Below, in pieces: positions 9,511-17,999 of a stretch of DNA of 64,000 nucleotides. Position 1 is the first letter of the stretch, and each line of letters begins with the position of its first letter. The notes under the pieces were generated by a model. It made no database searches, had not been told where the DNA came from, and worked only from the letters and a program-made list of their open reading frames with translations. The stretch comes from Flavobacterium sp. (lineage in GTDB: Bacteria; Bacteroidota; Bacteroidia; Flavobacteriales; Flavobacteriaceae): assembly GCA_016787805.1 (NCBI GenBank), contig JAEUTY010000008.1:1-64000 (forward strand), given 5' to 3'. A program made the translations under genes and the position numbers.

Positions 9511-10068
9511 ATGGAGTTTCTAAAACATACTTGGCATTGGTCAATATCAGGTTTTTTTATCGGATTGGTGTTGCTACTATTGACTTATTTTGGTAAAAAT
9601 TTCGGAATGTCGTCCAACTTAAGAAGTTTGTGCTCGATGACCGGAATTGGAAAAAGAGTCGCCTTTTTTGATTGGAATTGGAAGTCTAAATTGTGGAATT
9701 TAGTAGTAGTTTTAGGCGCAATGATTGGCGGATTTATTGCAACACAATTTTTAGCAGATTCATCTAATGTTGCCATTAGTTATGAAACAGTACAACAATT
9801 AAGCGAAATGGGAATTGAAGCTCCCAACGGAAAATTATTGCCAAATGCTTTATTTGGAAATGCTGCATTTTCATCGGTAAAATTGATTTTTATTTTAATT
9901 TTTGGTGGATTCCTTATTGGATTTGGTTCACGTTATGCTGGTGGCTGTACTTCGGGGCATGCTATTTCCGGCTTGAGTACATTGCAACTGTCTTCTTTAA
10001 AAGCAGTAATCGGATTTTTTATTGGAGGATTGGTGATGGCTCATTTTATTTTACCTTTAATTTTTTAA
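9511..10068 (+). CDS. YeeE/YedE family membrane transporter subunit (N-terminal half type)
   Basis: A 185-residue polytopic inner-membrane protein with hydrophobic segments near 12-30, 63-82, 118-140 and 165-183. Near residue 150 it carries the family signature GGCTSGHAISGLS, with the conserved Cys. Single-chain YeeE/YedE proteins import thiosulfate in other bacteria; here the family is split over two short genes. This one ends 3 nt before the second half, so the two are almost certainly translated together as a heterodimeric transporter of sulfur species. Substrate is inferred from the family, not seen. Confidence 0.85.
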   Translation: MEFLKHTWHWSISGFFIGLVLLLLTYFGKNFGMSSNLRSLCSMTGIGKRVAFFDWNWKSKLWNLVVVLGAMIGGFIATQFLADSSNVAISYETVQQLSEMGIEAPNGKLLPNALFGNAAFSSVKLIFILIFGGFLIGFGSRYAGGCTSGHAISGLSTLQLSSLKAVIGFFIGGLVMAHFILPLIF

Positions 10069-10071
10069 CAG

Positions 10072-10485
10072 ATGAAGTGGATTAAATATTTAGTAGTTGG
10101 AATTTTATTTGGAGTTGTTTTAACCAAATGCGAAGCGGTTTCTTGGTACCGAATTTACGAAATGTTCCAGTTTCAGTCGTTTCATATGTACGGAATCATC
10201 ATGACGGCAATTGCAACAGGTTTAATCGGAATTCAAATCATCAAGAAAAAAGGAATCAAAGACATCAAAGGTGAAATCATTCATATCGAAGACAAAGAAA
10301 AAGGAACTTTCCGCTACTGGATTGGCGGATTGATCTTTGGTTTGGGTTGGGCTTTAGTTGGCGCTTGTCCAGGCCCAATTTTTATCTTGATTGGAGCTGG
10401 TTTTTGGAGTGTGTTGTTGGTTTTTGCTGGAGCGATGTTGGGTACCTTTATCTATGGTGTAATCAAAGATTATTTACCACACTAA
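10072..10485 (+). CDS. YeeE/YedE family membrane transporter subunit (second half type)
   Basis: A 137-residue membrane protein with hydrophobic segments near 5-20, 40-55, 85-103 and 108-130 and the second signature Cys motif, GACPGPIFILIGAG. It follows its partner by 3 nt with no room for a separate promoter. Together the two supply the paired conserved cysteines found in single-chain YeeE/YedE proteins, so they probably form one sulfur-compound (thiosulfate or persulfide) channel. No rhodanese or metallo-beta-lactamase gene lies beside them in this window. Confidence 0.85.
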   Translation: MKWIKYLVVGILFGVVLTKCEAVSWYRIYEMFQFQSFHMYGIIMTAIATGLIGIQIIKKKGIKDIKGEIIHIEDKEKGTFRYWIGGLIFGLGWALVGACPGPIFILIGAGFWSVLLVFAGAMLGTFIYGVIKDYLPH

Positions 10486-10494
10486 TACATCTTG

Positions 10495-10510
10495 TGTGAC
10501 ATTTATCACA
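10495..10510 (+). promoter_or_regulatory. Perfect CRP/FNR-family palindrome TGTGA-N6-TCACA
   Basis: TGTGACATTTATCACA has two perfect 5-bp arms with a 6-bp spacer, identical in form to the E. coli CRP consensus. It lies in the 74-nt gap between the YeeE pair and the HMA gene. Its centre (10502.5) is about 41-43 nt upstream of the start predicted from the -7 element at 10532, the spacing of a class II activator site. Which regulator binds it is not known. Confidence 0.6.
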
Positions 10511-10531
10511 TTTTTTCTTTTAATTGGATTG

Positions 10532-10539
10532 TAACTTTG
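10532..10539 (+). promoter_or_regulatory. -7 promoter element of the HMA gene (TAACTTTG)
   Basis: Exact TAnnTTTG, 20 nt upstream of the ATG at 10560. There is no TTTG at the usual -33 position; the CRP-like palindrome occupies that area instead, which fits an activator-dependent promoter. Confidence 0.55.
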
Positions 10540-10559
10540 TATTGTTAAATGACTAAGTT

Positions 10560-10829
10560 ATGAGAACAATTTCAATAGTAGTACAAAATTTAAAATGTAG
10601 TGGTTGCGCTTCTACAATCGAAAACAAGTTAAATCACTTGTTCAATATAGCTAATGTAGATATCGATGTTGAAAATAGTATCGTTATGTTCGATTATGCA
10701 GACGAATTAGCTTTGTTGGATGCCAAAGAAACACTCAAAATTTTAGGTTATCCCGAAGTAGGTGAAGTCAATTCATTCGGAACCAAAGCCAAATCGTTTG
10801 TGAGTTGTGCGATGGGAAAGATGGGCTAA
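10560..10829 (+). CDS. Heavy-metal-associated (HMA) domain protein
   Basis: An 89-residue single HMA domain with a beta-alpha-beta-beta-alpha pattern and the metal-binding motif L-K-C-S-G-C-A (Cys13 and Cys16). Such proteins are copper chaperones or free-standing versions of P-type ATPase metal domains. The tail has a third Cys (S-C-A-M-G-K-M-G). There is no P-type ATPase next to it, and the neighbours are the YeeE pair, so a role in sulfur or persulfide handling or thiol-metal buffering is as plausible as copper delivery. The stop overlaps the convergent clpS stop by 3 nt. Confidence 0.8.
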   Translation: MRTISIVVQNLKCSGCASTIENKLNHLFNIANVDIDVENSIVMFDYADELALLDAKETLKILGYPEVGEVNSFGTKAKSFVSCAMGKMG

Positions 10830-11101
10830 ATAATTTCAGCACTCAAACCTGCTTCCAAAAGTTGAGTACATTGTGGTTTTAACTCGTCAAAATGACCTGT
10901 CTTTACGGTACATTTTCCTTTGTAGTGAACCAAAATAGCACATTGTTCTGCTTGCTCTGAAGTGTGTTGGCAAACGCGAATCAAGGTGTCGATTACATGG
11001 TCAAAAGTATTAACGTCGTCATTGTACAAAACAATTTCGTTGTTTACACCAACCAATTCATCAACTAAAACTTCTTCTTTTACTTTTTCTATCGTACTCA
11101 T
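10826..11101 (-). CDS. clpS: ATP-dependent Clp protease adaptor ClpS
   Basis: A 91-residue protein with the ClpS core: V-L-Y-N-D-D-V-N-T-F-D-H-V (about 24-36), the helix with T-L-I-R-V-C, and A-I-L-V-H-Y-K-G-K-C-T-V-K-T-G. ClpS delivers N-end-rule substrates to ClpA/ClpC; the N-D-D stretch contains the substrate-binding Asn and Asp. The N-terminal 20 residues are acidic and flexible, as is usual. It is 21 nt downstream of prmA on the same strand, so co-transcribed with it. Its stop codon overlaps the convergent HMA gene stop. Confidence 0.92.
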   Translation of the reverse strand: MSTIEKVKEEVLVDELVGVNNEIVLYNDDVNTFDHVIDTLIRVCQHTSEQAEQCAILVHYKGKCTVKTGHFDELKPQCTQLLEAGLSAEII

Positions 11102-11122
11102 ATTTATAGTAAAAATAATAGG

Positions 11123-11956
11123 CTAATTTACATATTTCAGCGAAACCCAATTGTTTCGTTCTAATTTTTTAACAAATGTCAACCCTTTTTCGGTACATGA
11201 TGCATCGATAAAAGGAATGTCTTCACTATAAAATCCGCTCAACAATAAAACGCCATTTTTGTTCATACAATCAACATACTGTTGCATGTCGTTCAACAAA
11301 ATATTTCGGTTGATGTTGGCAATAATCAAATCGTATTTTTTTCCTTTCAATAATTCGGCATCACCTTCGTAAACGCTTATTTTGTGACAATTATTACGTT
11401 CGGCATTTTCAATCGAATTCAAATAACACCAATTGTCAATGTCAATCGCATCAATAGGTTCGGCTCCTTTCATTTCAGCTAAAATGGCTAAAATAGCTGT
11501 TCCGCAACCCATGTCCAAAGTTTTCATTCCAACTACTTCCATGTCCAACAAATGTTGAATCATCATGTGTGTAGTTTCGTGATGACCTGTTCCAAAACTC
11601 ATTTTAGGTTCAATCACAATGTCAAATTCGGCCGAAGTTTTGGGATGAAAAGGGGCGCGAACATGGCATTTCCCGTCCACATCAATGGGTTCGAAATTTT
11701 TTTCCCATTCTTCATTCCAATTGACTTGCTCGATTTCTTCAATGGTATATGAAATTGTAAATTCGGGCGAATTCAATAAATAAATACCTTCCAACACATT
11801 GTCGGTCCAAACGTCTTTCTGAATGTAAGCCGAAAATCCGTCTTCGGTTTCAATAAAACTTTCAAAAGGTTTTTCGCCCAATTCGGCAATTAAAATTTCG
11901 GTTCCGAGTTCTTTTGGCTCTACCTTAAAATGGTAACCCAAATACAAGTTTGACAT
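11123..11956 (-). CDS. prmA: Ribosomal protein L11 methyltransferase
   Basis: A 277-residue protein that trimethylates L11 with S-adenosylmethionine in the cytoplasm. It has a short N-terminal substrate-recognition domain (about 1-75) and a Rossmann methyltransferase domain. Motifs are FGTGHHETT (121-129), LDMGCGTAIL (147-156), the acidic AIDID (170-174) and I-I-A-N-I-N-R-N-I-L-L near 215. Length and motif order match PrmA. It leads a probable two-gene operon with clpS. Confidence 0.93.
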   Translation of the reverse strand: MSNLYLGYHFKVEPKELGTEILIAELGEKPFESFIETEDGFSAYIQKDVWTDNVLEGIYLLNSPEFTISYTIEEIEQVNWNEEWEKNFEPIDVDGKCHVRAPFHPKTSAEFDIVIEPKMSFGTGHHETTHMMIQHLLDMEVVGMKTLDMGCGTAILAILAEMKGAEPIDAIDIDNWCYLNSIENAERNNCHKISVYEGDAELLKGKKYDLIIANINRNILLNDMQQYVDCMNKNGVLLLSGFYSEDIPFIDASCTEKGLTFVKKLERNNWVSLKYVN

Positions 11957-11973
11957 GGTAGATTTTTTTTTTG

Positions 11974-11981
11974 CAAATGTA
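11974..11981 (-). promoter_or_regulatory. -7 promoter element of prmA-clpS (TACATTTG)
   Basis: Exact TAnnTTTG on the minus strand, 17 nt upstream of the prmA ATG. Confidence 0.5.
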
Positions 11982-11997
11982 CTGAATAAAAAAGCAT

Positions 11998-12024
11998 AAA
12001 AAAAGCCCTTCTAGGGAAGAGCTT
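11998..12024 (-). terminator. Rho-independent terminator of the DUF349 gene
   Basis: Read on the minus strand: a 9-bp stem AAGCTCTTC / GAAGGGCTT (one G.U pair) with a 4-nt loop CCTA, followed by T7. It lies 20 nt after the DUF349 stop codon. Confidence 0.8.
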
Positions 12025-12043
12025 CTTTAAGGTTGGTTAGTTG

Positions 12044-14299
12044 TTATTCTTTATTAAGATTACGTAATTGTTTCAATTTGTCCTTCCATACTAGCAATTC
12101 TTCTTTTTGACGCTCGATGTTTTTGCGTACTTCTTTTACCATTGGGTTATCCGCTTTGGCATTGGCGAAAAACTGAATGTTGTTCTCCAATTGGAAAATC
12201 TCACCCTGAATTTCATCAATTTTACGCATCATAAATACTTTCTCATTATCCAATTTTCTTGAATCTTCAGAACTTGATAATTGATCTAAACGATTGGCAA
12301 AACGCATCATTTCACCTTCTTTCTTGCTGGCACTCAATTTTTCAAATAAAGCGTCTAATATTTTATTGAATTTTCCTTCAATGTGTCTTCTGTTAAAAGG
12401 AACACGACCAATCGATTTCCAGGCTTCGATGTGCGCTTTGATAGCATCCAAATCGGTTTTGTGATCGCCAATTAATTCGAATGATTTTAAGGTTTCTAGA
12501 TATTCTTTTTTCTTTTCGAAAGCAGCGACTTCTTCGGCATTTTCTTCTTTTTTGCTGTCTTTCAAACGCTCAAAATAATGATTGCAAGCTGCTTTGAATT
12601 CGCCCCAAAGTTTATCAGAGAATTTTCTTGGAACATGACCAACCGTTCTCCATTCTTCTTGAATTTGCTTCATGATTGGAGTAGTGGTAGCAAAATCTTC
12701 GCTATCTTTCAACTCATTGGCTTTGGTAACCAACGCTTGTTTTTTGCTCAAATTATCGTTTTGGTCTTTCTTGATTTCTTTGTAAAATGAATTTTTAAGT
12801 ACGTTGAAATCTTTTACAGCTTTTTTGAAATCAGCCCAAGTTTGTTCGTTGACTTCACTTGGTACTTTTCCGGTGGCGAAAAACGTATTGCGTAAGGCTT
12901 CTACTTTTTCCATTTGAGCTTGCCAAGCCGAATGCGAATCAACTTTTTCAGTGGCTAATACTTCGATTTGTGCAATAATATCTTTTTTCTTTGCTAAATT
13001 TTCGTTTTCTTTTTCACGGAAACTTTCATAATAAGCCTCGCGTTTATCATGCATTTGTTTGGTTAAATCGCTAAATTGATTCCAAATCACTTCACGTTGA
13101 TCGCGTGAAACTGGACCAATTTCTTCTTTCCAAATGCGATGTAAATCTTGCAGTTCACGGAACGCTTTGTTGATGTCAGCTTCGTTAACCAATTCTTGAA
13201 CGCGAGCAATAATGCGTTGTTTTTGTTCTAAATTGTGTTTGAAATCCAAATCACGAGCCTCACGATCTAAATGTAAGAAGTCGTAGAAGTTCTCGATATG
13301 GAAATGGTAATTGTTCCAAACGTGGTTGTATTTGTCCTTCGGAATCGGGCCTGCATTTTTCCAACGATCTCTAATGTCATTCAATTGTTTTAATGAGCTA
13401 GCGATGTTTCCAGTTGGATTGTTAACCAAGTTTTTCAATTCTTCCACCAAAGCCAAACGGTTTTTTAAGTTGGCTTCTAAATTGGTTTGAAGCGATTTAA
13501 AGTGATTATTTTTCTTATTTCTATAATCATTATATAATTCGTCAAATTTTGATTTTAAAGGAAAATGATAGTGGAAATCTTCAGTAGTGTCTGGATTTTC
13601 GGCTAAAAACTCGTCTTTTTTCTCATCTATCAAATGATAATATTTCGATAAGAACGATTTTTTAACTTCTTCCACGTGGTCTTTTACCGACATTACTTTT
13701 TCAACAACAACCAATTTTTCAAGTTCTTCCACCAATTTTTCCATCGACATTGCCTCGTAATCTTCCATCGGAATATCGTGACGTTCTTTCAACGTTTCAT
13801 CTTCACTTTCTTCTGCGTTGACATTCGAAATTGCATTCATCACAATGTCTGATTCGCTTTCGTAAACCGTATCGTCATTGGCTACTTCTTCATCGGTTAG
13901 TTCAATGGTGTTTTCAGCAACTGGTTCTTCTGTAGCTTCTACTTCAGTTTCCGTTGTTTCGGCAATAACTTCAGTAACTTCTTCCACAGTTTCAACTTCT
14001 GCGTTTTCAGTTTCAACTTCAACAACTTCATCCAAAGCTTGAGTTGCTACTTCTGGAGCAGATTCAATTTCTTCACCAACTAAATCCTCAGTTTCGCCAT
14101 TGACTTGATCTTCGCTAGTTGCATCCAATGGTGCTTCTACTTCAGTGTCTGGAACCAATTCTTCTACAGGCTCTGTAATTTCTGATGATGCTTCAACTTC
14201 TTGATTTTCAGGCACAATACTTTCTTGCGCTTCGTTGTTTACATTTCCTTCTGCCTCATTCTCGTTGATTGGCAGGTTATCATTCTTTTCTTCTAACAT
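12044..14299 (-). CDS. DUF349 domain protein with acidic disordered N-terminus
   Basis: A 751-residue protein from the ATG at 14299 (an in-frame ATG eight codons upstream is less likely). Residues 1 to about 160 are extremely rich in Glu, Val, Thr and Ala, with few positive charges, and look disordered. From about 190 to the end come repeated charged helical units of about 70-75 residues with the pattern W-x(5)-P..(K/R)..W..F, for example RDRWKNAGPIPKDKYNHVW. Members of this family are cytoplasmic and of uncertain function; coiled-coil assembly is likely. It is monocistronic, with its own terminator downstream. Confidence 0.85.
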   Translation of the reverse strand: MLEEKNDNLPINENEAEGNVNNEAQESIVPENQEVEASSEITEPVEELVPDTEVEAPLDATSEDQVNGETEDLVGEEIESAPEVATQALDEVVEVETENAEVETVEEVTEVIAETTETEVEATEEPVAENTIELTDEEVANDDTVYESESDIVMNAISNVNAEESEDETLKERHDIPMEDYEAMSMEKLVEELEKLVVVEKVMSVKDHVEEVKKSFLSKYYHLIDEKKDEFLAENPDTTEDFHYHFPLKSKFDELYNDYRNKKNNHFKSLQTNLEANLKNRLALVEELKNLVNNPTGNIASSLKQLNDIRDRWKNAGPIPKDKYNHVWNNYHFHIENFYDFLHLDREARDLDFKHNLEQKQRIIARVQELVNEADINKAFRELQDLHRIWKEEIGPVSRDQREVIWNQFSDLTKQMHDKREAYYESFREKENENLAKKKDIIAQIEVLATEKVDSHSAWQAQMEKVEALRNTFFATGKVPSEVNEQTWADFKKAVKDFNVLKNSFYKEIKKDQNDNLSKKQALVTKANELKDSEDFATTTPIMKQIQEEWRTVGHVPRKFSDKLWGEFKAACNHYFERLKDSKKEENAEEVAAFEKKKEYLETLKSFELIGDHKTDLDAIKAHIEAWKSIGRVPFNRRHIEGKFNKILDALFEKLSASKKEGEMMRFANRLDQLSSSEDSRKLDNEKVFMMRKIDEIQGEIFQLENNIQFFANAKADNPMVKEVRKNIERQKEELLVWKDKLKQLRNLNKE

Positions 14300-14435
14300 T
14301 ATAAAATGTGTAAGGTTATACAATTTTTGAGGGCGAAAGATAGTAAAGCGATGTGAAAATTCAAAGAAAATCAGTGCTTTCTCTCAATTTTATGATTTTT
14401 AAAGTTAAAAAAAACTGATTTTTATGTTAAATGAA

Positions 14436-15185
14436 TTACTTATTCCAGATTTTCCAGGCTTTTTCGGCTTGAAGAACCAGCATTTCATAACCATTTTTGG
14501 TCACAGCACCTTTTTTCTTTGCCTTTTTTAAAAACTGTGTTTGTTCTGGATTATAAATTAAATCGTAAGCCAAATGTTTTTTGGTGAAATAATCATAAGG
14601 AATGGGCGGGAATTCATCAGTGTTTGGCTTGGTTCCGAGTGGAGTACAATTGATGATGATTTGATAATTATCAAAAGATGTTGCGTTGACACGATTATAA
14701 TTAATAGTGTTTTCACCAACTTCTCGGGAAACGAAAGTGTAAAAAATATTCAATTCATCTAAGGCGAAGGCTATGGCTTTTGCGGCGCCACCAGTTCCTA
14801 ATATCAGGGCTTTTTTGTGATGCGATTGGAGCAAAGGTTGAATTGATTTTTTAAAACCGTAGTAATCAGAATTGTAGCCTTTTAACTTTCCTTTTTTTGT
14901 AAAACGAATTACGTTAACAGCGCCTATTAATGTAGCTTTTTTAGAAAGTGAATCCAGGTAAGGAATGATGGCTTCTTTGTAAGGAATGGTCACATTCAAA
15001 CCTTTCAAATCTGGATTTTTTTGAATGATTTCTGGGAATTGTTCAATTGTATCAATATCGAAATTTTCGTAGGTACAATCGTTGAAAAGTTCGGCGGCAA
15101 ATTTTTCTTTAAAATACTTTTTAGAAAAGGAGTAGGAAATGTTTTTGCCAATTAAGCCAAAGCGTTTTACATTTTCCTTTTCCAT
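14436..15185 (-). CDS. aroE: Shikimate dehydrogenase
   Basis: Reduces 3-dehydroshikimate to shikimate with NADPH in the aromatic amino acid pathway. Motifs in the 249 residues: S-Y-S-F-S (17-21) that binds the substrate carboxylate, N-V-T-I-P-Y-K with catalytic Lys70, G-A-V-N-V-I (88-93), N-S-D-Y-Y-G-F with catalytic Asp107, and the dinucleotide-binding G-T-G-G-A-A-K-A. The family is usually 245-290 residues. The start is 1 nt after the stop of the upstream TPR gene, so the two are translationally coupled. Confidence 0.93.
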   Translation of the reverse strand: MEKENVKRFGLIGKNISYSFSKKYFKEKFAAELFNDCTYENFDIDTIEQFPEIIQKNPDLKGLNVTIPYKEAIIPYLDSLSKKATLIGAVNVIRFTKKGKLKGYNSDYYGFKKSIQPLLQSHHKKALILGTGGAAKAIAFALDELNIFYTFVSREVGENTINYNRVNATSFDNYQIIINCTPLGTKPNTDEFPPIPYDYFTKKHLAYDLIYNPEQTQFLKKAKKKGAVTKNGYEMLVLQAEKAWKIWNK

Positions 15186-15186
15186 T

Positions 15187-16581
15187 TTAAATATCGTATT
15201 TTTTGATGTAATTCTGCACTTTTTTTCGATCCCAAACCGCTGGAAATAATTCTTCCAAAATGGTTCTGTTCTTGAAATTCAATCGCAAGGCATTGCTTAA
15301 ATGGAAAGTACCTTTTTTGTCTTCATTTTGCGTGAAATATAATCCTGCCAATCGGTATTCGATTTGGTAATCATCTGGGAAAAATTCACTTGCTTGCAAT
15401 AAGGTTTGAATGGCACTTTCAAATTCACCCAAGAACTGTAAAACATCTACCCAAAATAACCAAGTGTCGAGTTGAGCATCGCCAAATTCAACTGCTTTAC
15501 GATAACCGTGTTCGGCTTCTTCAAAGAAATTCATCGCTTTGTTGATGTTGGCATAACGTTTCCAGTAAGCACGATTTTGATCGTCAATGGCTATGGCTTT
15601 GTTAACGTAGAACAATGCTTTTTGGTAATTTTTTTGACGCACATAAAAATCAGTAATCGCAATCCAACCTTTATCTAAAAGTGGATCTTCATGAACTGTT
15701 TTGTTGAAATATTTTAAGGCTTCGACTTTATTGCCTAGCTTTTCGTAACTTTTTCCGATGCGTAATAAAGCATACGACGTTGGGTCGTCCAACTCGATAG
15801 TTCTATTATAGCTTTCGATGGCTTCTTCGTAACGTTTGAGTCGCTCTAATGCCTTTCCTTTTTCCATAAAAGCACCCAAGAAATATTCGTCGATATAAGT
15901 TGCAAATTCGAAAGCTCGAACGGCATTTTCGTAATCTTTTAAGCCATAATACAAACGACCCGATTGGTGCCAAGCGATTTCACTATATGGATTTCGGTCG
16001 ATGTAAGTTTTTAAGTATTCAATAGCATCAGCATTTTGGTCCAAAAACTCAAAACAATACACTACATTATATAAAGCCGATTGATCGTTAATGTCTTCTT
16101 CCAAACATTTGATGAAATTTTCCTTGGCCATTTCAAGGTTGTCCATAAACAAATATTCCATTCCAATCAAGTTGTACACATCAGCAAAATCATCTGTGAA
16201 TTTTAGTGCTTCTTGCAGCAATTCAACCGCTTTTTCGTGGTCGTCTCTTTTGGAGTAAATATTAGCCTTTTGAATAAAAATTTCTTCGTTGGTAGGTTCA
16301 ATAGCGTACAACTCGTTGAGCAACTTTTCAGCTACTTCCAGTTTGTCTTCATAAATCAACATTTCCACCTGAACTAGTTTCAAACCAGTCGATTTGGGAT
16401 GTTGTTCTAATCCTAATTTTAAGGCTTTTTTTGCTAAATTGGATTTACCCATATCGAGGTAATGAAGAATAATTTCCTCAAATTCCTCTGAATCGAAAAA
16501 GAACACTTTGTTGGTTTTCAACATCGATTCAAATTTCGATAAGGATAAATTGTAGTCGTCTTCTTCGTGTTCCAAATGCAT
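15187..16581 (-). CDS. Tetratricopeptide repeat protein
   Basis: A 464-residue protein made almost entirely of TPR units (about ten), such as A-D-V-Y-N-L-I-G-M-E-Y-L-F and A-W-H-Q-S-G-R-L-Y-Y-G-L, with the usual W/L-G-Y-A-F-A-P spacing. There is no signal peptide or membrane segment, so it should be a cytoplasmic protein-protein interaction scaffold. It is the first gene of a tight pair with aroE. The partner is unknown; the coupling to aroE is a conserved-looking arrangement, not evidence that it acts in aromatic synthesis. Confidence 0.85.
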   Translation of the reverse strand: MHLEHEEDDYNLSLSKFESMLKTNKVFFFDSEEFEEIILHYLDMGKSNLAKKALKLGLEQHPKSTGLKLVQVEMLIYEDKLEVAEKLLNELYAIEPTNEEIFIQKANIYSKRDDHEKAVELLQEALKFTDDFADVYNLIGMEYLFMDNLEMAKENFIKCLEEDINDQSALYNVVYCFEFLDQNADAIEYLKTYIDRNPYSEIAWHQSGRLYYGLKDYENAVRAFEFATYIDEYFLGAFMEKGKALERLKRYEEAIESYNRTIELDDPTSYALLRIGKSYEKLGNKVEALKYFNKTVHEDPLLDKGWIAITDFYVRQKNYQKALFYVNKAIAIDDQNRAYWKRYANINKAMNFFEEAEHGYRKAVEFGDAQLDTWLFWVDVLQFLGEFESAIQTLLQASEFFPDDYQIEYRLAGLYFTQNEDKKGTFHLSNALRLNFKNRTILEELFPAVWDRKKVQNYIKKYDI

Positions 16582-16731
16582 AGCTTTTTTTGTTAAAATT
16601 ATCCTAAATAAAAGTAGGAAAGTAAATGAGAAATGTGCGAAAAATTCGCGATTGTTTTGAACAATTTAATTAACAAGAAAACAATTGATAATTGACAATT
16701 AATACAATTAAACGATTAACTAAGGAGTTTT

Positions 16732-16800
16732 CCATTATCCATTATCCATTATCCATTATCCATTATCAATTATCAATTATCAATTATCAATTATCAATTG
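16732..16800. repeat. Heptamer tandem repeat, (CCATTAT)5 (CAATTAT)4
   Basis: Five exact CCATTAT copies (16732-16766) run directly into four exact CAATTAT copies (16767-16794) and a partial unit. The right-hand part overlaps the end of the aminotransferase gene: its last codons Q-L-I-I-D-N and the TGA stop (16780-16782) are made of the repeat read on the minus strand. Upstream, 16681-16715 contains further ATTGATAATTGACAATT-like fragments. Confidence 0.9.
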
Positions 16801-17973
16801 AACTTCATCCATCACTTCTAAAATAATTTTGCAACCTTCTTTTATTTCTTCTTCAGAAATAGTTAATGGTGGTGTGATTCGAATGGCTTTTCCTTCAAAC
16901 AATAGCCAAAACAAAATCAGTCCTTTTTCTTGACAACGCAAAATAACTTGATTTGTTATTTCTTCATCTGAAGTCATTGCGGCCAACATCAATCCTTTTC
17001 CTCTTACTTCTTGTATCAAAGGATGTACCAAAAGCGATCGGAATAGTTTTTCTTTTTCCAAAGATTGATTAGCGTAGTCTTTTTCGAGTATTTCTTGTAG
17101 TGTAGCCAAACAAGCTGCCGCAATGACAGGATGTCCGCCAAAAGTTGTAATGTGTCCAAGTTTAGGATCATGACTCAACAAATCCATGTGTTTTTCGTTG
17201 GCAATAAATCCGCCCACAGGCATTCCACCTGCCATTCCTTTACCAATAATCACCACATCGGGAACTACGTTGTAGTTTTCAAAACCAAATAATTTTCCAG
17301 TTCGCCCAAATCCGGGTTGAATTTCATCCACAATCATTAAAGCACCAACATCTTCACAACGCTTTTTTAGTTTGGCTAAGAAGTCGTTTTGCGGTTCAAT
17401 AAAACCTGCGCCACCTTGAATACTTTCTACAATGATTCCGGCTGTTTTGGTCGTGATTTTTTGAATATCATCTTCGTTGTTGAAGGTGATAAAATCAACA
17501 TCGGGAATCAAAGGACGAAAAACTTGTTTGCGTTCTTCAAATCCCATTACACTCATCGAACCCATAGTGTTTCCGTGATACGCATGATGACACGAAATGA
17601 GTTGGCTTCTGCCAGTGACTCTTCGAACCAATTTTAATGCGCCTTCGCAAGCTTCGGTTCCAGAATTGACTAAATAAACTTTATTTAATGATTCGGGTAA
17701 ATGTTCAACTAATAACTTACAGTATTGGACAGCGGGACTTTGCGAATATTCGCCGTACACCATAACATGCGAATATTTGTCCAATTGGTCTTTGATGGCT
17801 TGGTTTACTCTTGGATGTTGATGACCCAAAGAGCAAGCCGAAACGCCTGCAACAAAGTCGAGGTATTTTTTATTATTGGTGTCGTAAATATAAGAACCAA
17901 TGGCGTGTGAAACTTCCATTCCGAGTGGATAAGGAGAAGTTTGCGCTTGGTATTTAAGGAAATCTGGATTCAT
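16780..17973 (-). CDS. Class III PLP aminotransferase (acetylornithine/aspartate aminotransferase family)
   Basis: A 397-residue cytoplasmic enzyme of the class III fold. Seen: N-S-G-T-E-A (103-108) that binds phosphate, C-H-H-A-Y-H-G (128-134), V-D-E-I-Q-P-G-F-G-R-T-G (215-226) with the PLP-interacting Asp, and I-G-K-G-M-A-G-G with the Schiff-base Lys245. This group includes ArgD, GABA and ornithine aminotransferases; the substrate cannot be told from motifs, and there are no arginine genes nearby. The C-terminal six residues come from a heptamer repeat. It lies 26 nt downstream of the OstA-like gene and is probably in its operon. Confidence 0.85.
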   Translation of the reverse strand: MNPDFLKYQAQTSPYPLGMEVSHAIGSYIYDTNNKKYLDFVAGVSACSLGHQHPRVNQAIKDQLDKYSHVMVYGEYSQSPAVQYCKLLVEHLPESLNKVYLVNSGTEACEGALKLVRRVTGRSQLISCHHAYHGNTMGSMSVMGFEERKQVFRPLIPDVDFITFNNEDDIQKITTKTAGIIVESIQGGAGFIEPQNDFLAKLKKRCEDVGALMIVDEIQPGFGRTGKLFGFENYNVVPDVVIIGKGMAGGMPVGGFIANEKHMDLLSHDPKLGHITTFGGHPVIAAACLATLQEILEKDYANQSLEKEKLFRSLLVHPLIQEVRGKGLMLAAMTSDEEITNQVILRCQEKGLILFWLLFEGKAIRITPPLTISEEEIKEGCKIILEVMDEVQLIIDN

Positions 17974-17999
17974 TTATCAAAGTTCTACTACCAACAGTT

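Noticed and set aside
16732..16800. Possible CRISPR array
   Set aside because: The repeated units are only 7 nt with no spacers, and no cas genes are near.
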